Source: Microbacterium gorillae
GTDB lineage: Bacteria > Actinomycetota > Actinomycetes > Actinomycetales > Microbacteriaceae
Direction: 5' to 3'
Assembly (NCBI RefSeq): GCF_000826185.2
Contig: NZ_LN648874.1
Coordinates: 434,001 to 498,000 of the forward strand
DNA length: 64,000 bases
A model generated the notes under the pieces. It had not been told where the DNA came from. It ran no database searches and saw nothing but the letters and a program-made list of their open reading frames with translations. Positions 26,119 through 34,760 of the stretch are shown here, piece after piece (the stretch's first letter is position 1; each line of letters begins with the position of its first letter). The translations under genes were made by a program, and so were the position numbers.

Positions 26119-28713
26119 TCAGGCCTCCGCGACCGGCGCGAGCTCGATCTCGACGACGGCCAGCTCCGGCCCGTCCACGAGGGTGAGCTCGGCGATCCGG
26201 CCCACGGCGGCGAGGTCCGCCTGCGCGCCCTCGAGCGCTGCCCGCGTCTCGGCAGGCGCGGCGATCACGGCACGCGACACGGGCGTCTTCTGCGATGCCT
26301 TCGCCTCGGTCTTCGCGCGACGCACGCCGATCAGCGCCGCCGAAGCCGTGGTCAACACGGCGGGGTCGCCGGCCGCGTCGGACGGCGTCGGCCACGCCGC
26401 GGTGTGCACGGAACCGTCGTTGAACCAGCTCCACGCCTCCTCGGTGGCGAACGTCACGACCGGGGCGAGCAGACGCAGCAGCGTGGACAGCGCGGTGCGC
26501 AGGGCGGTGACGGCGGAATCGCCCGCGGCTCCTCCGGCGTACGCGCGCTCCTTCACCAGCTCCAGGTAGTCATCGCAGAACGTCCAGAAGAACGATTCGG
26601 TCACTTCCAGTGCGCGGGCGTGGTCGTACGCGTCCAGCGCCGCGGTCGCGTCGGCGATCACGCGGTCCAGCGTCGCGAGCATCGACAGGTCCAGCGCCTC
26701 AGTGACGTCGGCGGAGGCCGGCTCGCCGAAGGACAGCACGAACTTCGCCGCGTTCAGGACCTTGATCGCGAGCCGACGACCGATCTTCACCTGCGTCGGG
26801 TTCTGCGGGTCGAACGCCGCGTCCGCGCCCAGACGGCTGGAGGCCGCCCAGTAGCGCACCGCATCGGTCCCGTGCTGGTTCAGGATGTCCGCGGGGGTGA
26901 CCACATTGCCCTTGGACTTGGACATCTTCTTCCGGTCCGGGTCCACGATGAAGCCGGAGATGGCGGCGTCGGTCCACGGTGCACGGTCGTCCTCGAGCAG
27001 CGAACGGAGCATCGTCGAGAACAGCCAGGTGCGGATGATGTCCTGTCCCTGCGGTCGCACATCGAACGGGGCGACGAGCTTCCACAGCTCCTCATCCCGC
27101 TCCCACCCGCCGGCCAGCTGCGGGGTCAGCGAGCTCGTGGCCCAGGTGTCGAAGATGTCCACCTCGGCGTCGAAGCCACCCGCCACTCCGCGCTGCTCGG
27201 CCGTGTAACCGGCCGGAACGTCGGTGGTGGGATCGATCGGCAGCGCGGACACCTCCGGCGTCAGCACGCGGTCGTAGTCGCGCTCGCCGTTCTCGTCCAG
27301 GCCGTACCAGATCGGGATCGGCACACCGAAGAAGCGCTGGCGCGACACCAGCCAGTCGCCGGTGAGGCCACCGACCCAGTTCTCGTACCGGACGCGCATG
27401 AAGTCCGGGTGCCAGGAGACTTCGCGGCCGGCAGCGACCAACTGCTCGCGCAGCTCCGCATCACGGGCGCCGTTGCGGAGATACCACTGGCGGGTGGACA
27501 CGATCTCGAGCGGGCGGTCGCCCTTCTCGAAGAACTTCACGGCGTGCGTGAACGGCTTGGACACGGCGGTCATGTCGCCGGTCTCCTGCAGCTTCTCCAC
27601 GACCGCCTTCCGGCCGGAGAACACGGTCTTGCCGGCCATGTTCTCCGCGTACCAGGCAGCGGCGTCCGCGCTCACCGACGCCGGAGCGTCCGGCAGGAAG
27701 CGCCCGTCGAGGCCGAGCGCGGTGAGGTTCGGCAGGGACTCGCCGGCGGTGGTGCGCAGCTCGCGCCACCACACGATGTCGGTCACGTCACCGAACGTGC
27801 AGACCATCGCGACGCCGGTGCCCTTGTCCGGCTGCGCCAGGTGGTGACCGTGGATCTCGATCTCCGCGTCGAAGAACGGCGTGCGCACCTTCTGACCGAT
27901 CTTGTCCTTGTGCGGACCCTCCGGGTGCGTCACCAGGGCCACACACGACGGCAGGAGCTCCGGACGCGTCGTGTCGATCGCGATCGTGCCGGAACCGTCC
28001 GCGAGCGGGAACTCGATGGTGTGGTAGCTGGCCTGCTGGTCGCGGTCCTCAAGCTCCGCCTGCGCGATCGCGGAGCGGAAGTCCACGTCCCACAGCGTGG
28101 GTGCGAGGTCCTGGTAGGCCTCACCGCGGTGCAGGTTGTGCAGGAACGCGAGCTGGGACGTGCGGATCGTCTCGTCCGAGATCGTGCGGTACGTCTGCGT
28201 CCAGTCCACGGACAGACCCAGCTGGCGGAACAGCGCCTCGAACTGCTTCTCGTCCTCGACGGTCAGCTGCTCGCACAGCTCGATGAAGTTGCGGCGGCTG
28301 ATCGGCTGCTGGTCGGCCGCCTTGACGGACTTGCCCTCACCGCCGGAGAACGGCGGGGTGTAGTCGGCCACGTAAGGCAGCGACGGGTCGCAGCGCACGC
28401 CGTAGTAGTTCTGCACGCGGCGCTCGGTCGGCAGACCGTTGTCGTCCCAGCCCATCGGGTAGAACACGTTCTTGCCGCGCATGCGCTCGAAGCGCGCCTT
28501 GACGTCGGTGTGCGTGAACGAGAACGCGTGACCGATGTGCAGGCTGCCGGACGCCGTCGGCGGGGGAGTGTCGATCGAGTAGACGCCGGAGCGCCCGGAC
28601 TCCGCGGCCGCAGCACGGTTGAAGCGGAAGATACCGGAGTCCTCCCAGCGCTCGGACCACTTCGTCTCGAGACCTTCGAGGGCGGGCTTGTCGGGAATCT
28701 GCGCGTCGGCCAT
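26119..28713 (-). CDS. valS: Valyl-tRNA synthetase
   Basis: This is an 864-residue class I synthetase charging tRNA-Val. The HIGH signature is at residues 59-62 (SGSLHIGHAF) and KMSKS near residue 593 (RKKMSKSKGN). The CP1 editing domain contains AIDTTRPELLPSCVALV. The anticodon-binding helices and a short Ala/Glu-rich C-terminus follow. The ATG at 28713 is preceded by TTGGAGACCCC as ribosome site, with TATCGT further upstream as a possible -10. Unlike ileS there is no T-box leader here. Confidence 0.95.
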   Translation of the reverse strand: MADAQIPDKPALEGLETKWSERWEDSGIFRFNRAAAAESGRSGVYSIDTPPPTASGSLHIGHAFSFTHTDVKARFERMRGKNVFYPMGWDDNGLPTERRVQNYYGVRCDPSLPYVADYTPPFSGGEGKSVKAADQQPISRRNFIELCEQLTVEDEKQFEALFRQLGLSVDWTQTYRTISDETIRTSQLAFLHNLHRGEAYQDLAPTLWDVDFRSAIAQAELEDRDQQASYHTIEFPLADGSGTIAIDTTRPELLPSCVALVTHPEGPHKDKIGQKVRTPFFDAEIEIHGHHLAQPDKGTGVAMVCTFGDVTDIVWWRELRTTAGESLPNLTALGLDGRFLPDAPASVSADAAAWYAENMAGKTVFSGRKAVVEKLQETGDMTAVSKPFTHAVKFFEKGDRPLEIVSTRQWYLRNGARDAELREQLVAAGREVSWHPDFMRVRYENWVGGLTGDWLVSRQRFFGVPIPIWYGLDENGERDYDRVLTPEVSALPIDPTTDVPAGYTAEQRGVAGGFDAEVDIFDTWATSSLTPQLAGGWERDEELWKLVAPFDVRPQGQDIIRTWLFSTMLRSLLEDDRAPWTDAAISGFIVDPDRKKMSKSKGNVVTPADILNQHGTDAVRYWAASSRLGADAAFDPQNPTQVKIGRRLAIKVLNAAKFVLSFGEPASADVTEALDLSMLATLDRVIADATAALDAYDHARALEVTESFFWTFCDDYLELVKERAYAGGAAGDSAVTALRTALSTLLRLLAPVVTFATEEAWSWFNDGSVHTAAWPTPSDAAGDPAVLTTASAALIGVRRAKTEAKASQKTPVSRAVIAAPAETRAALEGAQADLAAVGRIAELTLVDGPELAVVEIELAPVAEA

Positions 28714-28798
28714 GGGGTCTCCAAGACGATATGTGCGGCACCGTGTGAGCGTGCCTGAATGTGTGTGGGCTTCCATTCTACGGGGCCGGCACGAGGTG

Positions 28799-29458
28799 TC
28801 AGCCGCGGACGTCGATGCCGATCGCGACCGCGAGGTCTCGAGCGAGGAACTGGGCCTGCTGCTCGGTGATCGTGGCACCGGACAGCGCCCGCGGGTCGAC
28901 GTGATGCTCGATGTCCGCTCCGCGAAGGTCGACGTCGGTGAGCGTGGCGTCGCGCAGATCGAGTTCGCCGACCCGCGTGCCGGGCAGCGCGACGCGCGTG
29001 AGGCGAGCGGCCGGCGCGTCCAGCGTCGTCACGGTGCAGCGGTCGAACTCGACGTCCGTCACCGTCGCACGACCGAGGCTGACGTAATCCACGCGCACGC
29101 CTTCGCACAGGACCGCATCGAGCGTCGCGTCGCCGAGATCGAGGGTGCCGATCCGGCCTCCGACGATGCGCACGGAACGGAGCCGTGCTCCGCGCAGGCC
29201 GAGGCGGGTGACGCGGACGTCGCGCAGTTCGACATCGCGCAGCGCCCCGTGCGCCAGGACGAGGTCATCGCAGCGCACGCCGTCCAGCACGCACTCCTCC
29301 AGGGTCGCGCGCGGGGCGTCGACCACGTCCGGGAGACCTCCCCACCGGCGGCCGCCCAGGTCGTCCCCGGGCGTGATGACCGTCGCGTCGATGAACACAT
29401 CCGGAAGGTCCGGCAGGGAGCGAAGAGGAGCGCGCAGCGGGCGAGTTCGGGAGGCCAT
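28799..29458 (-). CDS. Pentapeptide-repeat-like protein
   Basis: This 219-residue protein consists largely of degenerate A(D/N)LXX-type pentapeptide repeats from about residue 40 to 190, for example CVLDGVRCDDLVLAHGALRDVELRDVRV and GELDLRDATLTDVDLRGADIEHH. Such repeats fold into a right-handed quadrilateral beta-helix. Some members mimic DNA and protect gyrase (Qnr, MfpA), but most have unknown roles. This one is shorter on clean Leu/Phe centre positions than Qnr proteins, so I do not assign gyrase protection. ATG 29458 lies 6 nt after TAGCGT. Confidence 0.8.
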   Translation of the reverse strand: MASRTRPLRAPLRSLPDLPDVFIDATVITPGDDLGGRRWGGLPDVVDAPRATLEECVLDGVRCDDLVLAHGALRDVELRDVRVTRLGLRGARLRSVRIVGGRIGTLDLGDATLDAVLCEGVRVDYVSLGRATVTDVEFDRCTVTTLDAPAARLTRVALPGTRVGELDLRDATLTDVDLRGADIEHHVDPRALSGATITEQQAQFLARDLAVAIGIDVRG

Positions 29459-29464
29459 CCCGCA

Positions 29465-29470
29465 ACGCTA
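29465..29470 (-). promoter_or_regulatory. -10 hexamer for the pentapeptide-repeat gene, leaderless
   Basis: TAGCGT is followed by 6 nt (TGCGGG) and the ATG at 29458. Confidence 0.5.
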
Positions 29471-29588
29471 CGGGACGCCGCCGAGGACGAGTCGCGCGCA
29501 CCGGCGTCATTCGTTGTTGCATGGCGTCCAACAACGGCGGATGGGAGATATCCTGGGAATCTTCCCGTTCCCCGAGAGGTTTCCCGCC

Positions 29589-31214
29589 ATGTCCTCACGC
29601 GCTCGCTTCGCGCGCCTGCTCACCGCCGCGGCGATCGCCGCGGCCAGTGCCCTCACCCTGTCCGCCTGCGCCGGCGCTTCCTCCGCCGAGTCCGAGAACG
29701 GATCCGCCGACGCGAAACTGGTGTGGGCGATCGAGGGCGCCAACCTCGAGGCCGGGCACATGGACCCGCAGACGAGCCAGCTGGACGTGTCCGGCATGGT
29801 GCAGCGCGTCGTGCTGGACTCGTTGGTGTTCCAGAACGCGGACGGCACGTTCTCGCCGTGGCTCGCGAAGAAGTGGACCGCCTCCGACGACGCGAAGAGC
29901 TACACGTTCACTCTGCGGGACGACGTCACGTTCACCGACGGCGAGCCGTTCAACGCCGCCGCCGTCAAGGCGAACTTCGACCGCATCATCGACCCCAAGA
30001 CGGGGTCGGCGCAGGCGGCGAGCATGCTCGGTGGCGAGGACTATGCCGGCACGACCGTGGTGGACGAGTACACCGTGCGCGTCGACTTCGCCCAGCCGTA
30101 CGCGCCGTTCCTGCAGGCGGCGAGCACCGCGAACCTCGGGTTCTACGCGCCGAAGGTCCTCGCCGCGCACAGTGACGAGCTGAAAGCCGGCGGCCCGGAC
30201 CTCAACGTCGGAACAGGACCGTTCGTGCTGACCGACTACACGCCCGGCCACGAGATCGTCTACACCCGCAATGACGACTACGCGTGGGGCCCGCAGGGCC
30301 AGAAGGCGCCCAAGCTGAAGACCCTGCGAGTGGAGATCGTGCCGGAGCCGTCCGTTCGTGCGGGCATGGTCAACAGCGGGGAAGCGCAACTCGCCAGCCA
30401 GCTGCCGCCGAGCAGCGTGTCCGAGCTGAACAAGGACCTCACCGTCGACGTGAAGGACTACCCCGGCCTGCCGTACTCGCTCTACCTCAACGAGAAGCAC
30501 GGTGTCTTCGCGGACGAGAAGGTCCGGCAGGCGTTCCAGCTCGGCATCGACCTGGATCCTGCCGTCGACTCGATCTTCTACGGGCAGTTCGCGCGTGCCT
30601 GGTCCATCCTCGGGCCGACGACGCCGGACTATGACAAGAGCTTGAAGGGCACCGGGGCGTTCGACCCGGACGCGGCGAACGCGCTCCTGGACGAGGCCGG
30701 ATGGACCGGACGCGATACTGACGGCTACCGGACGAAGGGCGGCGAGCGGCTGTCCGCGACCTGGATCGCCTGGACGCCGGTTCCGGATGACCGCACCGCG
30801 TTGGCCAATGCGATCCAGTCGGATCTGAAGAAGATCGGCTTCGAGGTCAAGCGCGAGGTGCTCGAGCCGGCCGCCTACAACGAGAAGTACGGTCCGAAGA
30901 ACTTCGACCTCACCGACTGGGGCTTCTCCGGCGTGGACCCGGACCTGCTGCGCAGTCACCTCGCCACGGACGGCTTCCAGAACGCCTCGCAGGTATCTGA
31001 CCCGCAGGTGGACGCCTGGGTGTCACAGGGCAAGGAGTCGACCGACCCCGCCAAGCGGACCGAGGCGTACACCGCTCTGCAGCAGTGGAACGCGAAGCAC
31101 GTCGCGATCGTGCCGCTGTACGTGCCCGGACTGATCACCGCTCGGGACAGCGCCGTGCACGGCCTCTCGTACGATCTGTACGGACGTCCGCTGTTCTACG
31201 ACGTCTCGCTCTGA
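29589..31214 (+). CDS. Peptide/nickel-type ABC importer, substrate-binding lipoprotein
   Basis: This is a 541-residue family 5 solute-binding protein. The signal peptide ends in the lipobox TLSACAG, with lipidated Cys near residue 26. Family hallmarks are the early VWAIEGANLEAGHMDPQTSQ, the KKWTASDDAKSYTFTLRDDVTFTDGEPFNAAAVKANFDR block and the late DPDLLRSHLATDG. It should bind oligopeptides or another medium-size solute. The start is ATG 29589; a GATATCCT stretch upstream may serve as -10. It heads a four-gene operon encoding a full importer. Confidence 0.9.
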   Translation: MSSRARFARLLTAAAIAAASALTLSACAGASSAESENGSADAKLVWAIEGANLEAGHMDPQTSQLDVSGMVQRVVLDSLVFQNADGTFSPWLAKKWTASDDAKSYTFTLRDDVTFTDGEPFNAAAVKANFDRIIDPKTGSAQAASMLGGEDYAGTTVVDEYTVRVDFAQPYAPFLQAASTANLGFYAPKVLAAHSDELKAGGPDLNVGTGPFVLTDYTPGHEIVYTRNDDYAWGPQGQKAPKLKTLRVEIVPEPSVRAGMVNSGEAQLASQLPPSSVSELNKDLTVDVKDYPGLPYSLYLNEKHGVFADEKVRQAFQLGIDLDPAVDSIFYGQFARAWSILGPTTPDYDKSLKGTGAFDPDAANALLDEAGWTGRDTDGYRTKGGERLSATWIAWTPVPDDRTALANAIQSDLKKIGFEVKREVLEPAAYNEKYGPKNFDLTDWGFSGVDPDLLRSHLATDGFQNASQVSDPQVDAWVSQGKESTDPAKRTEAYTALQQWNAKHVAIVPLYVPGLITARDSAVHGLSYDLYGRPLFYDVSL

Positions 31215-31230
31215 GTCTGAAGGAGGCGCC

Positions 31231-32178
31231 GTGCGCGCGGTGACGACGAGGCGCGTCCTGCTGCGGGCGGCGTCACTGCTCGCCACCGGTGTCGCGGTGC
31301 TGTGGGCGGCGGCGACGCTGGTGTTCGCCGTGATGCGAGTGCTGCCCGGTGATCCGGTGGGCGTGATGCTCGGGCCGACCGCTCAGGTCAGTGAGAACAC
31401 GCGCGAGGTGATCCGCCGTCAGCTCGGACTGGACCGTCCGGTGCTGACGCAGTACCTGGACTACCTGGGCGGTCTCCTGCGCGGAGATCTCGGCGAGTCG
31501 TATCAGCTGCGCAAACCGGTCGCCGAGATCCTCGCCGCCCAACTCGGTCCGACGGTGCAGCTGGCCGCCCTCGCGCTGCTGCTCGCCCTGGTCCTGGCGA
31601 CGATCGGTGCAGCACTGGGACGGTGGCGGACGCCGCGCGTGATCCTGGCCGGGCTGGAGCAGGTCGTCGTCGCGATGCCCGTGTTCTGGATCGGACTGAT
31701 CCTGCTGGCGGTGTTCGCGTTCGGGCTCGGCTGGTTTCCGGTCTCCGGGCGCGGTGGCGCCGCTCTCGTGCTGCCTGCCGTGACCCTGGCTCTGCCCACC
31801 GCGGCGCTCCTCGGTCAGGTGTTCCGCGACGGCGTGGAATCAGCGGAACGGGAACCGTTCGTGGAGTCGGTGCGCGGACGAGGAGTGGGACCGACGCGTC
31901 TGCTGACGCACCACACCGCCCGGCACGCCCTGCTCGGCACCGTGCCGATGGCGGCCTATCTCGTGGGCTCGCTCCTGGGCGGAGCGGTCGTCGTGGAGAC
32001 GGTCTTCGCTCGTCCCGGCCTCGGTCGCGTGACCCTGACCGCCATCCTGGACCGCGACCTGCCGGTCATCTCCGGTGTCCTGCTCCTGTCCACCCTCGTG
32101 TTCGTGGTGGTCTCGCTCCTGTCCGACCTCGTGGTCCCGATGCTGGATCCACGGCGGTCCGTCGGGAGGTCACGATGA
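31231..32178 (+). CDS. Peptide-type ABC importer, permease (DppB-like)
   Basis: This is a 315-residue membrane protein with six membrane segments. VMRVLPGDPVGVMLGPTAQVSENTREVIRRQLGLDRPVLTQYLDYLGGLLRGDLGES is the classic DppB/OppB N-terminal periplasmic block. The EAA-type loop near SVRGRGVGPTRLLTHHTARHAL contacts the ATPase. GTG 31231 follows AGGAGGCGCC, a strong ribosome site. It overlaps the next permease gene by 4 nt and should form a heterodimer with its product. Confidence 0.92.
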   Translation: MRAVTTRRVLLRAASLLATGVAVLWAAATLVFAVMRVLPGDPVGVMLGPTAQVSENTREVIRRQLGLDRPVLTQYLDYLGGLLRGDLGESYQLRKPVAEILAAQLGPTVQLAALALLLALVLATIGAALGRWRTPRVILAGLEQVVVAMPVFWIGLILLAVFAFGLGWFPVSGRGGAALVLPAVTLALPTAALLGQVFRDGVESAEREPFVESVRGRGVGPTRLLTHHTARHALLGTVPMAAYLVGSLLGGAVVVETVFARPGLGRVTLTAILDRDLPVISGVLLLSTLVFVVVSLLSDLVVPMLDPRRSVGRSR

Positions 32179-32984
32179 CGATCCTCCGACGCGCTCTTCT
32201 GGTCCTCGCGGCGCTTCTGCTCGGCGTCTTCGTGGTGGCCGCGCTGTGGCCGGGCCTCCTCACGCCCGCCGACCCCTTGCAGACGGACGTGAGCGCCGCG
32301 CTTCTCCCGCCGACGGCCGACCATCCCTTCGGCACCGACCAGAGTGGGCGGGACGTGTTCGCGCGCGTCGTCCACGGCACGCGTCAGTCCCTGGGGGTGG
32401 GTGTGCTCGCGACCGCGATCGCGCTCGTCGCCGGGACCCTGCTCGGAACGCTGGTCGGCGTCGCGCCGCGGATCGTGGACGCCGTGGCCATGCGCCTGGT
32501 CGATGTCCTCCTGGCGGTTCCCGAATTCCTCATCGCCCTGGTCGTCGTCGCCCTGATCGGACCCGGCGCCACCAACGTCGCGCTGGCCGTCACGATCGCC
32601 GTGACGCCGGTGTACATCCGGTACGCGCGGGCCCACACCCACACGTTGCGGGCTCAGGACCACGTCGAGGCGGCGCGGCTGCTCGGGCTGAGGTCGGTGA
32701 CCGTCGTCGCCCGCCATGTGCTGCCCGGCGTGCTGCGCCGGCTCAGCGTACTCGCGACCCTCGGCATCGGAACGAGCATTCTCGCGGTCGCCGGACTGAG
32801 CTTCCTCGGTCTCGGCGTGGGTGAGCCGACGCCGGAGTGGGGGCTCATCCTGTCCGGTGGACGCAACGTCCTGGGTCGTGCGTGGTGGATCACGCTGTTT
32901 CCCGGCCTCGCGATCACGCTCACCGTGCTGGCGACGAGCCTGCTCGGGCGGGCGTTGCGTGCTCGGATGGAGGCGACCGCATGA
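32175..32984 (+). CDS. Peptide-type ABC importer, permease (DppC-like)
   Basis: This is a 269-residue permease of the DppC/OppC group. HPFGTDQSGRDVFARVVHGTRQSLGVG is the diagnostic segment, followed by VDVLLAVPEFLIALVVVALIGPG and the EAA loop EAARLLGLRSVTVVARHVLPG. ATG 32175 lies in the stop of the DppB-like gene (ATGA), and its own stop overlaps the ATPase start. Tight coupling fits stoichiometric assembly of the importer. Confidence 0.92.
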   Translation: MTILRRALLVLAALLLGVFVVAALWPGLLTPADPLQTDVSAALLPPTADHPFGTDQSGRDVFARVVHGTRQSLGVGVLATAIALVAGTLLGTLVGVAPRIVDAVAMRLVDVLLAVPEFLIALVVVALIGPGATNVALAVTIAVTPVYIRYARAHTHTLRAQDHVEAARLLGLRSVTVVARHVLPGVLRRLSVLATLGIGTSILAVAGLSFLGLGVGEPTPEWGLILSGGRNVLGRAWWITLFPGLAITLTVLATSLLGRALRARMEATA

Positions 32985-34522
32985 GCGGGATCGCGGTTCG
33001 GAACCTGACGCTGCGCCTCGGTGAGCGGACGCTGATCGACAGCGTGTCGCTCGCCGTCGCGCCGGGGGAGGTGCTGGCCCTGGTCGGCGAGTCCGGTGCC
33101 GGCAAGAGCCTCCTGCTGCGGTCCCTGCTCGGGATGGCCCCGACCGACGCGGCGGTGTCCGCGCAGGAGCTGGCCGTCGACGGCGTCGACCTGCGTGCGG
33201 CGAACGAACGGCGCTGGCGCACCGTCCGCGGTGCGCGGGCGGGACTGGTCATGCAGGATGCGCTCGGTGCGCTCGATCCGGTGCGTCGGGTCGGTGCCGA
33301 AGTCGCCGAGCCCCTGGTGGTGCACACGACCCTGACGCGGGCGGACCGCGCGGGGCGCGTCCAAGCCCTGCTGACCGACGTCGGAATGCCGGAACCCGCG
33401 GTCCGCGCGCGCCAACGTCCGCACGAACTCTCCGGTGGACTCCGCCAGCGTGCGGTGATCGCCACCGCGCTGGCCGCGGACCCACCGGTGCTGCTGATGG
33501 ACGAGCCCACCACAGCGCTGGACGCGACGGTGCAGCGCCGCGTGCTCGCCCTGGTGCGTTCCCTCGCTGACGGCGGGCGGGCGGTGCTCGTGGTCAGCCA
33601 TGACCTCGCCGCCGTGTCCCTCATCGCCGATCGCATCGCGGTGATGCGGGACGGCCGCATCCTCGAATCGGGTCCGGTGGCGCGGATGCTGACCGAGCCC
33701 GAGCATCCGTACACACGCGAACTGTTGGACGCCGCCCGCCGCACGGCGCCGACGTCGCGCGCCGTCACCGCAGCGGTTCCCGTCCTCTCCGCCGCGGCGG
33801 TCACCCGCCGATTCGGCGATCGCATCGCGGTCGACGCGGTGTCGGTCGACGTCCGTCCGGGGTCGATGCTCGGCGTGGTGGGGGAGTCCGGCTCCGGCAA
33901 GACCACTCTGGCGCGCCTCCTGCTCGGCGCGGACACCGTGGACGCCGGCGAGGTGCGGCTGGACGGTGAGCTCTGGAACCCGCTGCCCGAACGACGGCGG
34001 CGTGCACGCCGGCGCGGCGTGCAGCTGGTGTCGCAGAATCCGCGCGCGGCGTTCAATCCGACGTGGACCCTGCGGCGTTCGCTCGCCGAGGCCCTGGCGT
34101 CCGTCGGTGTGCCGCGCGGCGAACGCGCGGGCCGGATCGCAGAGCTCGCCGCTCGCGTGGAACTGGACGCGGCGGTCCTGGACCGACGCCCCCGTGCCGT
34201 GTCCGGCGGGCAGCTGCAGCGCGCGGCGATCGCCCGCGCTCTCGCCACCGGACCGCGTGTGCTCGTGCTGGATGAGCCGCTGTCGGCTCTGGACGTGTCC
34301 GTCGGTGCGCGCATCCTCACCCTGTTGGAGCGGCTGCGGGACGAGGGCCTGGCGATGGTCCTCATCTCCCACGATCTCCGCGTGGTCGGCCAACTCGCGG
34401 ACGAGGTGGTGGTGATGCGCGGCGGCGCGGTGATCGAGAGGGGCCCCACCGCGGAGGTGTTCGCCGCACCGCAGCACGCGTTCACCCGCGAACTCCTGGC
34501 TGCCGCCGCCTCCCGAACCTGA
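32981..34522 (+). CDS. Peptide-type ABC importer, fused double ATP-binding protein
   Basis: This is a 513-residue fusion of two ATPase domains, replacing separate DppD and DppF. Domain 1 (about 1-245) has GESGAGKS, signature LSGGLRQR and LLMDEPTTALDA. Domain 2 (about 265-510) has GESGSGKTT, signature VSGGQLQR and LVLDEPLSALD. Both H-loops (VVSHDLAAV, LISHDLRVV) are present, so both sites look active. The EPEHPYTRELLDA segment between domains is the usual OppD/F C-terminal tag, without the Cys cluster seen in some family members. ATG overlaps the upstream stop. Confidence 0.92.
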   Translation: MSGIAVRNLTLRLGERTLIDSVSLAVAPGEVLALVGESGAGKSLLLRSLLGMAPTDAAVSAQELAVDGVDLRAANERRWRTVRGARAGLVMQDALGALDPVRRVGAEVAEPLVVHTTLTRADRAGRVQALLTDVGMPEPAVRARQRPHELSGGLRQRAVIATALAADPPVLLMDEPTTALDATVQRRVLALVRSLADGGRAVLVVSHDLAAVSLIADRIAVMRDGRILESGPVARMLTEPEHPYTRELLDAARRTAPTSRAVTAAVPVLSAAAVTRRFGDRIAVDAVSVDVRPGSMLGVVGESGSGKTTLARLLLGADTVDAGEVRLDGELWNPLPERRRRARRRGVQLVSQNPRAAFNPTWTLRRSLAEALASVGVPRGERAGRIAELAARVELDAAVLDRRPRAVSGGQLQRAAIARALATGPRVLVLDEPLSALDVSVGARILTLLERLRDEGLAMVLISHDLRVVGQLADEVVVMRGGAVIERGPTAEVFAAPQHAFTRELLAAAASRT

Positions 34523-34557
34523 TGCCTGTGTCGGGCGAAAGGGGCGGTCCGACGCGG

Positions 34558-34563
34558 TACGAT
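34558..34563 (+). promoter_or_regulatory. -10 hexamer of the ileS T-box transcript
   Basis: TACGAT lies about 200 nt before the ileS coding region, so the mRNA begins around 34570 with a long structured leader. Confidence 0.55.
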
Positions 34564-34568
34564 GAACC

Positions 34569-34740
34569 CACGCGCATTGATCCGGCATCACCGGGGAGCA
34601 CTCGGAAGAACCGGCCGCGGCCGCAGTAGAACCGAGCGGGGCAGGCCCGTCACAGCCGAAGTACGAAGTGGCCGTCCGATTCCGGACGGCAATGCGGGGT
34701 GGTACCGCGGTCGCACCGATCGTCCCCGCAGGAGCCAGCA
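34569..34740 (+). ncRNA. T-box riboswitch, isoleucine, translational type
   Basis: This leader senses uncharged tRNA-Ile and controls ileS. An ATC specifier triplet (34580-34582) sits in a short stem I near CGCGCATTGATCCGGC, and the T-box core GCGGGGTGGTACCGCGG occupies 34694-34710, with TGGT at 34700-34703 positioned to pair with the tRNA NCCA end. GCGGGG at 34694-34699 can instead pair with CCCCGC at 34724-34729, next to AGGAG at 34730-34734. That alternative is the sequestrator of the actinobacterial translational (class II, ultrashort stem I) T-boxes known for ileS. No run of U follows, so this is not a transcription attenuator. Confidence 0.88.
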
Positions 34741-34760
34741 ACGAGCACCTGCGAGATGAC

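Noticed and set aside
28799..29458. Qnr/MfpA-type quinolone protection by the pentapeptide-repeat protein
   Set aside because: Repeats are degenerate with many non-Leu/Phe centres, and there is no MfpB-like GTPase neighbour.
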